From Kiritimatiellota bacterium (lineage in GTDB: Bacteria; Verrucomicrobiota; Kiritimatiellia; RFP12; UBA1067), in the NCBI GenBank assembly GCA_009778475.1, contig WRJS01000029.1, positions 1-34,203 of the forward strand: a DNA stretch of 34,203 nt, read 5' to 3'. Made by a program: the position numbers and the translations under genes. A model generated the notes under the pieces. It did no database searches. It was not told where the DNA came from and saw nothing but the letters and a program-made list of their open reading frames with translations. This document shows positions 1 through 7,148 of this stretch, in pieces; position 1 is the first letter of the stretch, and every line of letters begins with the position of its first letter.

Positions 1-14
1 AACCCCTGAGTCCC

Positions 15-43
15 TTGACCCCTTTAGCAAAAGATGCTATTAT
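15..43 (+). promoter_or_regulatory. Sigma70-like promoter with extended -10, probably giving a leaderless mRNA
   Basis: TTGACC (15-20) is followed after 17 nt by TATTAT (38-43), which is preceded by TGC, an extended -10 signature. Transcription would start near 50, at the ATG at 51. No Shine-Dalgarno-like sequence lies before that ATG, which fits leaderless translation. This is read from sequence only; the start of transcription is inferred. Confidence 0.5.
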
Positions 44-50
44 ACCACAC

Positions 51-545
51 ATGATTACGAAGTTAAAGCGGCAGTTGGGGCATGATGTGCATCCTGTGGT
101 GCAGTTCATCAAATACGGGTTTGTCGGCGGGATGGCGACGGGCATCAACATCCTCGTCTTTTTCGCGTTGGGCTGGACGCTGCTGCCGTGCCTGACGGAG
201 GACGACATCATGGTGAAGCTGCTGGGGCTGACGGTCGAGCCTGTCACGGAGGCGGCGCGCCAATGGAACGCGGGCTTCTGCAGCGGGGCCGGCTTCGTAG
301 TGTCCAACACGGTGTGCTACATCCTGAACCGCCTGTTCGTGTTCAAGCCGGGCCGCCACAGCATGATGAAAGAGTTCGCCCTGTTCTTCGCGGTGTCCGG
401 GGTCAGCTGGGCCATCGGCACGGCCATCCAGACCCAGCTCATCGCCGCGTGGAAAATCCAGACATCTATCGCCTTCGGCACGAACATCTTCACCGCCCTG
501 CTCATCAACTACGCCATGCGCAAGTTCGTCATCTTCAAGGGGTGA
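51..545 (+). CDS. GtrA-family membrane protein
   Basis: This 164-aa protein matches the GtrA/DPMS-type family of small four-helix membrane proteins, which assist transfer or flipping of polyprenyl-linked sugars during envelope polysaccharide synthesis. Visible hallmarks are the opening QFIKYGFVGGMATGINI helix, a second helix ending in NRLFVFK, a third helix around FFAVSGVSWAIGTAI and a fourth ending in NYAMRKFVIFKG. NRxxVFK and NYxxRKFVIF are typical of the family. Length is slightly above the usual 120-150 aa because of a hydrophilic loop after helix 1. A TTG start at 15 is open in frame, but that triplet is better explained as the -35 box, so ATG 51 was chosen. The next gene, prfB, starts 131 nt downstream and looks unrelated. 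The substrate is unknown. Confidence 0.85.
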   Translation: MITKLKRQLGHDVHPVVQFIKYGFVGGMATGINILVFFALGWTLLPCLTEDDIMVKLLGLTVEPVTEAARQWNAGFCSGAGFVVSNTVCYILNRLFVFKPGRHSMMKEFALFFAVSGVSWAIGTAIQTQLIAAWKIQTSIAFGTNIFTALLINYAMRKFVIFKG

Positions 546-676
546 CGTGTTGCCGTTGTTACTTATGCTTGCGGAAGAGGCCCCAAATCTGCCATACTAT
601 CTCCTTTTGGGTTTCTAGCCACTGGTCGCTGACCGCTAACCACTGACCACTAGAACCTCGCAACTAGAAACGGACC
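546..676 (+). repeat. Intergenic word array upstream of prfB
   Basis: This gap holds variants of short words (CCACTGGTC, ACCGCTAACCACTGACC, ACTAGAA) between about 615 and 670. The end pieces CTAGAA and TTCTAG are complementary. No strong ribosome site is seen for prfB; CTAGAAACGGACC directly precedes its ATG. A convincing promoter was not found. Confidence 0.4.
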
Positions 677-1798
677 ATGATACAGATTGATGAGATAAGC
701 CAACGGCTGACGGTGCTGAACGGCGGGCTGCAGGAGATGCGCGGGTACCTCGACATCGAGGCCCGCCGCAACGTGCTCGCGCAACTGGAGGAGGAGGCCG
801 CGAAGCCCGGCTTCTGGGATGACCAGAACGCCGCCAAGGAGAACATCGCCAAGACGAATGCGCAGCGCGCGTTCGTGCGGCCGTTCGATGAGCTCGTGCG
901 CCTGCTGGAGGACAGCGGCCTGATGCTGGAGCTCGCGGAGGCGGAGGCCGAGGGCGACGCGCGCCAGCAGGCCCTCGCGGAGGTCACGCACAATTGCGAC
1001 AAGGCCGACGTGCTGTGCTCGCGGCTGCGCTTGCAGTCGCTGCTCGGCGGCAAGCTCGACGCCTGCAACGCCTACGTCACCCTCCATTCCGGCGCGGGCG
1101 GCACGGAGTCGTGCGACTGGGCGGACATGCTGTTCCGAATGTACCGGATGTATTGCGAGGACAACGGCTTCGAGATTGAGATCCTCGACGAGCAGCCGGG
1201 CGAGGAGGCCGGGCTCAAGTCGCTCACCATGCTGGTGTCCGGGCCCTACGCCTACGGCTACCTGAAGGCGGAGCGCGGCGTGCACCGCCTCGTGCGCATC
1301 AGCCCGTTCGACGCGAACAAGCGGCGGCACACGTCGTTCTCGTCGCTGGACGTGGTGGCGGAGCTCACCGAGGAGATCGAGGTCGAGATCAAGGACGAGG
1401 ATTTGCGCGTGGACACCTACCGCTCGGGCGGCGCGGGCGGCCAGCACGTCAACAAGACCGACTCCGCCATCCGCCTCACCCACCTGCCCACGGGCATCGT
1501 CGTGGCCGTGCAGTCCGAACGCTCGCAGCACAAGAACCGCGCCAAGGCCATGAGCATGCTGAAGGCGAAAATCTACGAGCTCTACGAGGACCGCCAGCGC
1601 AAGGAGATGGAGCGCTTCTACGGCGAGAAGGGCGAGATCGCCTGGGGCAGCCAGATCCGCTCCTACGTCTTCCAGCCCTACACCATGGTTAAGGATCACC
1701 GCACCGACGAGCAGACCTCCAACGTCCCCGCCGTCATGGACGGCCACATCCAGCCCTTCATCGAGGCCTACCTCAAACAGAACGCCACCAAAGCCTAA
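677..1798 (+). CDS. prfB: Peptide chain release factor 2
   Basis: Class I release factor that reads UGA and UAA and triggers peptide release on the ribosome. The 373-aa protein has the full RF2 architecture: an N-terminal helical domain, the SPF anticodon-mimic tripeptide (residues 209-211, giving RF2 rather than RF1 specificity) and the catalytic GGQ at 254-256 in GGAGGQHVNKTDSA. The start is ATG 677, which puts MRGYL-DIEA in register with the E. coli frameshift region. In many bacteria an in-frame UGA after codon 25 forces an autoregulatory +1 frameshift. Here codons 25 and 26 are CTC GAC (749-754), continuous and without a stop, so that control is absent. The pyrophosphorylase gene begins 21 nt downstream and could be cotranscribed. 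Confidence 0.97.
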   Translation: MIQIDEISQRLTVLNGGLQEMRGYLDIEARRNVLAQLEEEAAKPGFWDDQNAAKENIAKTNAQRAFVRPFDELVRLLEDSGLMLELAEAEAEGDARQQALAEVTHNCDKADVLCSRLRLQSLLGGKLDACNAYVTLHSGAGGTESCDWADMLFRMYRMYCEDNGFEIEILDEQPGEEAGLKSLTMLVSGPYAYGYLKAERGVHRLVRISPFDANKRRHTSFSSLDVVAELTEEIEVEIKDEDLRVDTYRSGGAGGQHVNKTDSAIRLTHLPTGIVVAVQSERSQHKNRAKAMSMLKAKIYELYEDRQRKEMERFYGEKGEIAWGSQIRSYVFQPYTMVKDHRTDEQTSNVPAVMDGHIQPFIEAYLKQNATKA

Positions 1799-1819
1799 CC
1801 CCCTACGGGAGAATACGCC

Positions 1820-3169
1820 ATGACGCACGAGCAAGCCCAGAGCACCCTTGAAACCTGCCTCCCCGCATGGGGGACATCGGACGACGCCACGAAGGCCGCG
1901 CTGCTGGCGCAGATGGCGCCGCTCGACTTCGACGACTTCGAGCGCATGAGAAAACTGCTGACCGACAAGACGCCCCCCGCGCCCCCGTCCGAGCCGACCG
2001 CGCCGGACGTCATCGAGCATCTGTCCGCAGACGCGCGGGCGGACGCGCTCGAGGCCGGCGAGGCCGCGCTCCGCGCCGGGCAAGTTGCCGTGCTGCTGGT
2101 GGCCGGCGGGCAAGGCTCGCGCCTGGGCTACGAGGGCCCCAAGGGCGCGTTCCCCATCGGGCCGCTCACGCGGCGCCCGATCTTCTACTTTCACGCCCGC
2201 AAGATCGTGGGGCTGGCCGCCCGCTACGGCAAACCCGTCCCCTTCTACATCATGACCAGCGCGACGAACGACGCGCAGACCAAGGCCCACTTCGAGGAGC
2301 ACAAGTATTTCGGTCTGGACAAGGGCGACGTGATTTTCTTCCGGCAGGGCGAGTGGCCCGCGCTGGACACCAAGGGCAACCTCATCCTCGACGCGCCCGG
2401 CCACATCTTCATGAACCCCGACGGCCACGGCGGCACCATCGCCGCGCTTGAAAAGAACGGGTGCCTCGACGACATGGCGCGGCGCGGCGTCACGAGCGTG
2501 TTCTACTTTCAGGTCGATAACCCGCTCGTCGAGATCGCCGACCCCGTGTTCATCGGCCTGCACGCGCTCAAAGGCGCGGACGTGTCCCTGAAGGTCTGCG
2601 CGAAGCGCGATGCGGAAGAGGGCCTCGGCGTCGTCGCCCTGCGCGGCGGCCGCAGCGCCATCATCGAATACACGGAGCTGACCGAAGAGCAGGCGCAGCG
2701 CAGGACCGCGGACGGCGAGCTCTACTTCAAATACGGGAGCGTGGCCATCCACATCTTCGCGCTTGATTTCCTGAAGGCGCAGGCCGGTTGGCGCGACATG
2801 CCCCTCCACCTCGCGCGCAAGAAAATCAAGATGCTCAACGCGAGCGGCAGCCTCGTGGAAAGCAGCGGCATCAAATTCGAGAAATTCATCTTCGACGTGC
2901 TGCCGAACGCGCAGGCCGTCGTGAACCTCGCCTTCGACCGCGCGGACGAGTTCTCGCCCGTGAAGAACAAGGACACGGACGGCAACGACACCCCCGCCAC
3001 CTGCAAGCGCGACATGCAGGCCAAGTGGCGCCGCTGGCTCGCGCAGAACGGCGTGCAGTTGCAAGACAGCCTGCCCGTCGAAATCGATCCCGCCTACACG
3101 CTCAGCCCCGGCGATTTGAGGCACGGCCTGCGGCTGTCCAGCTGCGGCTGTGAAACGATTGGATTGTGA
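1820..3169 (+). CDS. UDP-sugar pyrophosphorylase (UAP1/AGX-like UDPGP family)
   Basis: A 449-aa nucleotidyltransferase of the UDPGP family, which makes UDP-sugars from UTP and sugar-1-phosphate. It resembles the eukaryotic UDP-GlcNAc/UDP-sugar branch rather than bacterial GalU or GlmU. The signature AGGQGSRLGYEGPKG lies at 95-109, NPDGHGG at 199-205 and QVDNPLVEIADP at 231-242; the latter matches the CVDN-LV segment of UAP1-type enzymes. Product sugar (GlcNAc, GalNAc or Glc) cannot be fixed from sequence. GGGAGA at 1807-1812 is a suitable ribosome site for ATG 1820. The last ~15 residues are encoded by a run of GGCTGT-type words that continues past the stop into the repeat region, so the C-terminus may have been altered by repeat insertion. 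Confidence 0.88.
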   Translation: MTHEQAQSTLETCLPAWGTSDDATKAALLAQMAPLDFDDFERMRKLLTDKTPPAPPSEPTAPDVIEHLSADARADALEAGEAALRAGQVAVLLVAGGQGSRLGYEGPKGAFPIGPLTRRPIFYFHARKIVGLAARYGKPVPFYIMTSATNDAQTKAHFEEHKYFGLDKGDVIFFRQGEWPALDTKGNLILDAPGHIFMNPDGHGGTIAALEKNGCLDDMARRGVTSVFYFQVDNPLVEIADPVFIGLHALKGADVSLKVCAKRDAEEGLGVVALRGGRSAIIEYTELTEEQAQRRTADGELYFKYGSVAIHIFALDFLKAQAGWRDMPLHLARKKIKMLNASGSLVESSGIKFEKFIFDVLPNAQAVVNLAFDRADEFSPVKNKDTDGNDTPATCKRDMQAKWRRWLAQNGVQLQDSLPVEIDPAYTLSPGDLRHGLRLSSCGCETIGL

Positions 3170-3269
3170 GGCTGTCGGGCTGTGAGCCTGAAAGACGGGC
3201 TCCTTTTGCCACACACACACGGAACATCCAACGCCCAAGTGAAATGCGCTACGAAGCAGTGACCGGGCT
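3170..3269. repeat. Lead-in to the 496-bp repeat array
   Basis: No gene is seen. The segment begins with GGCTGT words (GAGGCTGTCGGGCTGTGAGCC) continuing from the gene end. Positions 3222-3269 match the last ~48 bp of the second 496-bp unit (AAATGCGCTACGAAGCAGTG), so the array effectively begins with a partial unit here. Confidence 0.6.
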
Positions 3270-4286
3270 GGAGGGCGAGCGTCCCCGCGAGCCGTGAAGG
3301 CTGAAAGCCCATGGGAATATCCAATATCCAACAAGGAATATCCAACGCTCAAGTTAAATGCGCTCTGGGGGCGGGCATCCCTCCCGCCGCGATGAAATTG
3401 TTAATTATGCATTGTTAATTATGCATTATGCATTGATGGCGGGCGGCCGTTCTCTCCTGCCCCGAAGGGGCTATATCACTAGCATAGGGCAACGCCCTAT
3501 GTCCGCCGCGCCCGATGCCTGTAGGCTGAAGGCCTACCATCATGATGCAAGGTCTACAGCCTTGAGATTTTTCTCCCGGCCTGACGTAGGGCGTTGCCCT
3601 ACGCTAGTGATTGCGGGGCGTTGTCCCGCGTACACCGCAAAGGCTGAAAGCCCTCGGGAATATCCAATATCCAACACAGGGGACCCCGTTGGCGCAACCG
3701 CGGCCAATGGGGCATGAGAACATCCAACGTCCAAGTGGGGAGCGCTTCGGAGTCGCACCCCAATTGGAGGGCGAGCGTCCCCGCGAGCCGTGAAGGCTGA
3801 AAGCCCATGGGAATATCCAATATCCAACAAGGAATATCCAACGCTCAAGTTAAATGCGCTCTGGGGGCGGGCATCCCTCCCGCCGCGATGAAATTGTTAA
3901 TTATGCATTGTTAATTATGCATTATGCATTGATGGCGGGCGGCCGTTCTCTCCTGCCCCGAAGGGGCTATATCACTAGCATAGGGCAACGCCCTATGTCC
4001 GCCGCGCCCGATGCCTGTAGGCTGAAGGCCTACCATCATGATGCAAGGTCTACAGCCTTGAGATTTTTCTCCCGGCCTGACGTAGGGCGTTGCCCTACGC
4101 TAGTGATTGCAGGGCGTTGCCCCGCGTACACCGCAAAGGCTGAAAGCCCTCGGGAATATCCAATATCCAACACAGGGGACCCCGTTGGCGCGATCGCGGC
4201 TAATGGGGCATGAGAATATTCAACGTCCAAGTTAAATGCGCTACGAAGCAGTGACCGGGCTGGAGGGCGAGCGTCCCCGCGAGCCG
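3270..4286. repeat. 496-bp tandem direct repeat, about 2.05 copies
   Basis: Unit 1 is 3270-3765, unit 2 is 3766-4261, and a 25-bp start of a third unit is 4262-4286. Each begins with GGAGGGCGAGCGTCCCCGCG and is nearly identical except for the last ~50 bp and a few substitutions. Each unit holds smaller modules: AGGCTGAAAGCC words, tandem TTAATTATGCATT words, an inverted repeat around TAGGGCAACGCCCTA, and a GGGGACCCC...CCAATGGGGCA hairpin. Apparent peptides here fall in all frames and simply restate the repeats, so no CDS is called. Confidence 0.9.
3478..3606. repeat. Inverted repeat inside unit 1 of the 496-bp array
   Basis: The left arm (3478-3503, ACTAGCATAGGGCAACGCCC...) is nearly complementary to the right arm (3581-3606, GACGTAGGGCGTTGCCC...). 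Each arm also contains its own small palindrome, GGGCAACGCCC or GGGCGTTGCCC. The same structure recurs 496 bp downstream at 3974-4102. Arms differ by A/G changes that keep each arm self-complementary. Confidence 0.75.
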
Positions 4287-4356
4287 CGCAGGAGTTGTTA
4301 ATTATGCATTATGCATTAATCTGCGGTTAAACGAAACCCTTCGCACCTTAAAATAC

Positions 4357-4362
4357 TATAAT
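4357..4362 (+). promoter_or_regulatory. Possible -10 box upstream of the DUF1080 operon
   Basis: A perfect TATAAT lies at 4357-4362, in the 171-nt non-repeat stretch between the repeat array and the next gene. No good -35 box is present at 16-18 nt. If used, it would give an untranslated leader of about 90 nt before ATG 4458. Confidence 0.35.
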
Positions 4363-4457
4363 GAAAAAAAAGTTGCCGACACGTTTCCCGCTGTGGTACA
4401 CTTTTATTTTCATTGCTTTAGGAAAGCCAGTGCTAACGAAGGACAAGGAGTACGGAA

Positions 4458-5750
4458 ATGAGAAAATGCTTAATCGCATCGTTTATGTGCGCGGCAACAG
4501 TTGTCAGCGCGGCGGAGCCGAACGCGGAGGGGTTCGTCTCGATTTTCAACGGGAAGGACCTGACGGGGTGGTTCAACGCGCTGGACGGCTACGCTGTCGA
4601 GAATGGTCTTCTCTACAGCAAGCCCGACAGCGGCGGGAAGCTGCTGACGGAGAAGCAGTATGACAACTTCATCCTGCGCTTCGAGTTCAAGCTCACGGGG
4701 AACGCGAATAACGGCCTGGGCATCCGCTGCCCCGTCGAGGGCGACGCCGCCTTCAACGGCATGGAGATCCAGATCCTAGACGATTCGGGCTCGCAGTACA
4801 CGAACCTGAAGGACTGGCAGTACCACGGCTCCATCTACGGCGTGGTCGCGGCCAAGCGCGGCCACCTGAAGAAGGTCGGCGAGTGGAACTTCCAGGAGGT
4901 CCGCGCGATCGGGGATCACATCACCGTCATCCTCAACGGCGAGAAGATCACGGAGGCGTACCTCGACGACATCGACCGCAACAAAACCATTGACGGGCGG
5001 CCGCACCCCGGCCTGCACAACAAGAAGGGCCACATCGGCTGGCTCGGCCACGGCGCGCGCGTGGAGTGGCGCAACATCCGCATCAAGGAGGTGCCGGCCG
5101 ACTACGAGGTGCTGTCGCCGAAGGACAACACGCCGCCCGCAGGCTTCACCGCGCTCTTCAACGGCAAGGACCTGACAGGCTGGAAAGGTGTCACCACCGA
5201 GGAGAAATTCGACAACCCCATCGTCCGTCAGGCCGCCACGCCGGAGAAACGCGCGGAGATGCAGAAGAAGGCCGACGCGAAGATGCGCCAGACGTGGCAC
5301 GTGCGCGACGGCGGCGTGCTGTACTTCGACGGCAAGGGCTACAACCTCGCGGCGATGAAGGATTACGGCGACTTCGAGATGTGGGTGGACTGGCGGCTGA
5401 TGACCGTGAGGGGCGACAGCGGCGTCTATCTGCGCGGCTCGCCGCAGGTGCAGATCTGGGACGCGCACAACCAGTGGAAAATCGGCTCGGGCGGCCTCTT
5501 CAACAACCAGAAGAACCCGAAGGACCCCCTCGCCCTTGCGGACTACCAGATCGGCGACTGGAACCGATTCTACATCAAGATGGTCGGCGAGAAGGTGATC
5601 GTCAAGCTCAACGACGTGCTGGTCGTTGACAACGTGACGCTCGAAAACTACTGGGACCGCAACCGCCCGATTTTCCCGAAGGAGCAACTGGAGCTCCAGT
5701 GCCACGGCGACCCCATCGAGTTCAAAAACATCTACATCAAGGAGTTGTAA
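4458..5750 (+). CDS. Exported protein with two DUF1080 (3-keto-disaccharide hydrolase) domains
   Basis: A 430-aa protein with a signal peptide (about 1-19, cleavage near VVSAAE) and two DUF1080 domains in tandem. Copy 1 spans about 25-211 (GFVSIFNGKDLTGW to WRNIRIKEV) and copy 2 about 229-430 (GFTALFNGKDLTGW to FKNIYIKEL). DUF1080 is a concanavalin-like beta-sandwich; characterised members cleave 3-keto-glycosides. Copy 1 has HIGWLGHGARVEWRNIRI near its end, as is usual; copy 2 carries a charged insert (TPEKRAEMQKKADAK). Catalytic competence of each copy cannot be judged here. AAGGAG lies 8 nt before ATG 4458. The next gene starts 1 nt after the stop, and its own ribosome site lies inside this gene, so they are translationally coupled. 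Confidence 0.9.
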   Translation: MRKCLIASFMCAATVVSAAEPNAEGFVSIFNGKDLTGWFNALDGYAVENGLLYSKPDSGGKLLTEKQYDNFILRFEFKLTGNANNGLGIRCPVEGDAAFNGMEIQILDDSGSQYTNLKDWQYHGSIYGVVAAKRGHLKKVGEWNFQEVRAIGDHITVILNGEKITEAYLDDIDRNKTIDGRPHPGLHNKKGHIGWLGHGARVEWRNIRIKEVPADYEVLSPKDNTPPAGFTALFNGKDLTGWKGVTTEEKFDNPIVRQAATPEKRAEMQKKADAKMRQTWHVRDGGVLYFDGKGYNLAAMKDYGDFEMWVDWRLMTVRGDSGVYLRGSPQVQIWDAHNQWKIGSGGLFNNQKNPKDPLALADYQIGDWNRFYIKMVGEKVIVKLNDVLVVDNVTLENYWDRNRPIFPKEQLELQCHGDPIEFKNIYIKEL

Positions 5751-5751
5751 G

Positions 5752-7014
5752 ATGAACCGTTTGAGCAGGAGAAACTTTTTGGGTGCTGGCGCCGCGTTCA
5801 CCATCATCCCGGCGCACATCTTGCGCTCGCAGACCGCGCCGAGCAACCAGATCACGCGCGCGCTGCTGGGCTTCGGCGGCATCGCGCGTTCGGGCGCGCA
5901 CCTCGGCAACAAGGATACGCGCCTCATCGCGCTGTGCGACCCCGACGGAAAGCGCATGGAGGAGGGCATCGGCGAGGCCGAGAAGCACGGCTTCGGCAAG
6001 ATCAAGGTCTGCCGCGACTTCCGCGAGATCCTCGCCATGCCGGACGTTGACATCGCGCACATCTGCTCGCCGCCGCACTGGCACGGCGTGATGTCCGTCA
6101 TGGCCGCGCAGGCCGGCAAGGACATCTGGTGCGAGAAGCCCATGACCCGCACCATCGGCGAGGGGCGGCGCGTCATGGAGGCCGTCAAGGCCAACAACCG
6201 CATCTTCCGCCTCAACACATGGTTCCGCTTCCAGGACGGCTTCTACGGTTTCGGCACGGACGTCAAGCCCATCAAGAAAGTCGCCGAGAACCGCCTCCTC
6301 GGCTGGCCGCTCAAAGCGGTCGTCGGCGACGTCACGGGCTTCGGCCTGAAATTCGGCTGGAGCGGCATGACGAACGCCAAGCCCCAGCCCGTACCCGAGC
6401 ACTTCGACTACGACCTCTGGCTCGGCCCCGCGCCGTTCAAGCCCTACCACCCGCACCGCACCCACGGCACGTTCCGCGGCTACTGGGACTACGACGGCGG
6501 CGGTCTCGGCGACATGGGGCAGCACTACCTCGACCCCGTGCAATACCTGCTGGAGAAGGACGAGACCAGCCCCGTGAAAATCGAGGTGGACTGCCTCCCG
6601 CAGCACCCCGACGCGGTCGGCTCCTTCCGCCGCATCACGCTCACCTACGCGGACGGCTGCCAGATCACCCTCGACGGCGACAACTCGCTAAAGGACGCGC
6701 CGTTCCTCGAAGGGCCGAAAGGGAAGCTCTGGCCGCAGATGCGCTCGGACATCCCCAACCTCAAGGACATCATCGCCGAGCTCCCCGAGCCGCGCGCCCA
6801 GCAGACGAACTTCACCGAGTCCGTCAAGCTGCGCCGCACGTTCGCGCTGAACGAGCGCAACGGCTTCCGCTCCGCGACGATCGTCAACCTCGCGCTCGTC
6901 GCCATGCGCCTCGGCCGCGGCTTCGCGTTCGACCCCGACAAGCTCTGCGCCGTCAACGACCCCGCCGCCGACCGCTTCATCTACCAACAGATGCGCGACA
7001 AGTGGGCGATTTAG
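5752..7014 (+). CDS. Tat-exported Gfo/Idh/MocA family oxidoreductase
   Basis: A 420-aa NAD(P)-dependent oxidoreductase with a twin-arginine leader (SRRNFLGAGAAF, residues 5-16), so it should be exported folded with its cofactor. The Rossmann start is LLGFGGIARSGAH (38-50) and the family motif EKP is at 128-130 (WCEKPMTRT). The C-terminal half has the expected alpha/beta substrate domain, with YWDYDGGGLGDMGQHYLDP as its core. Members oxidise or reduce sugars and cyclitols; several act as glycoside 3-dehydrogenases. Directly following a DUF1080 protein, a role in making or consuming 3-keto sugars in the periplasm is likely but unproven. AAGGAG at 5739-5744 serves ATG 5752. Confidence 0.92.
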   Translation: MNRLSRRNFLGAGAAFTIIPAHILRSQTAPSNQITRALLGFGGIARSGAHLGNKDTRLIALCDPDGKRMEEGIGEAEKHGFGKIKVCRDFREILAMPDVDIAHICSPPHWHGVMSVMAAQAGKDIWCEKPMTRTIGEGRRVMEAVKANNRIFRLNTWFRFQDGFYGFGTDVKPIKKVAENRLLGWPLKAVVGDVTGFGLKFGWSGMTNAKPQPVPEHFDYDLWLGPAPFKPYHPHRTHGTFRGYWDYDGGGLGDMGQHYLDPVQYLLEKDETSPVKIEVDCLPQHPDAVGSFRRITLTYADGCQITLDGDNSLKDAPFLEGPKGKLWPQMRSDIPNLKDIIAELPEPRAQQTNFTESVKLRRTFALNERNGFRSATIVNLALVAMRLGRGFAFDPDKLCAVNDPAADRFIYQQMRDKWAI

Positions 7015-7016
7015 AT

Positions 7017-7132
7017 AATTAGGAATTAGAAATTAGGAATTAGGAATCGGAAAATGAGAGTTTGGAATTGGCAATCAAATGAAACTGATTTTAAAGCCAC
7101 CATTCCTAATTCCTAATTTCTAATTCCTAATT
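7017..7132. repeat. 31-bp perfect inverted repeat of AATTAGGAATTAG words
   Basis: Positions 7017-7047 are the exact reverse complement of 7102-7132, separated by 54 nt. The arms are built from AATTAGGAATT and AATTAGAAATT words. It fills the space between two same-strand genes. In RNA it would form a long A/U-rich hairpin, which could attenuate or process the transcript. Confidence 0.9.
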
Positions 7133-7148
7133 CAAGAAAGGAATCACC

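Noticed and set aside
743..754. Programmed frameshift site in prfB
   Set aside because: The codons are CTC GAC with no stop; the frame is continuous through the position.
650..3352. 900-aa open frame on the minus strand opposite prfB and the pyrophosphorylase gene
   Set aside because: It is antisense to two clearly identified genes; long open antisense frames are expected at this GC content and the translation has no recognisable domain.
3358..3717. Small proteins encoded in the 496-bp repeat
   Set aside because: The frames begin inside repeat modules, recur with every unit, and have no ribosome sites; similar peptides appear wherever the repeat occurs.
3270..4286. CRISPR-like array
   Set aside because: The period is 496 bp, the units are repeats throughout with no unique spacers, and there are no cas genes.
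4361..4663. 100-aa frame starting MKKKLPTRFPLW upstream of the DUF1080 gene
   Set aside because: It overlaps the signal peptide and first domain of a well-supported gene in another frame and turns into a shadow after ~30 codons. Its ATG coincides with the TATAAT box.
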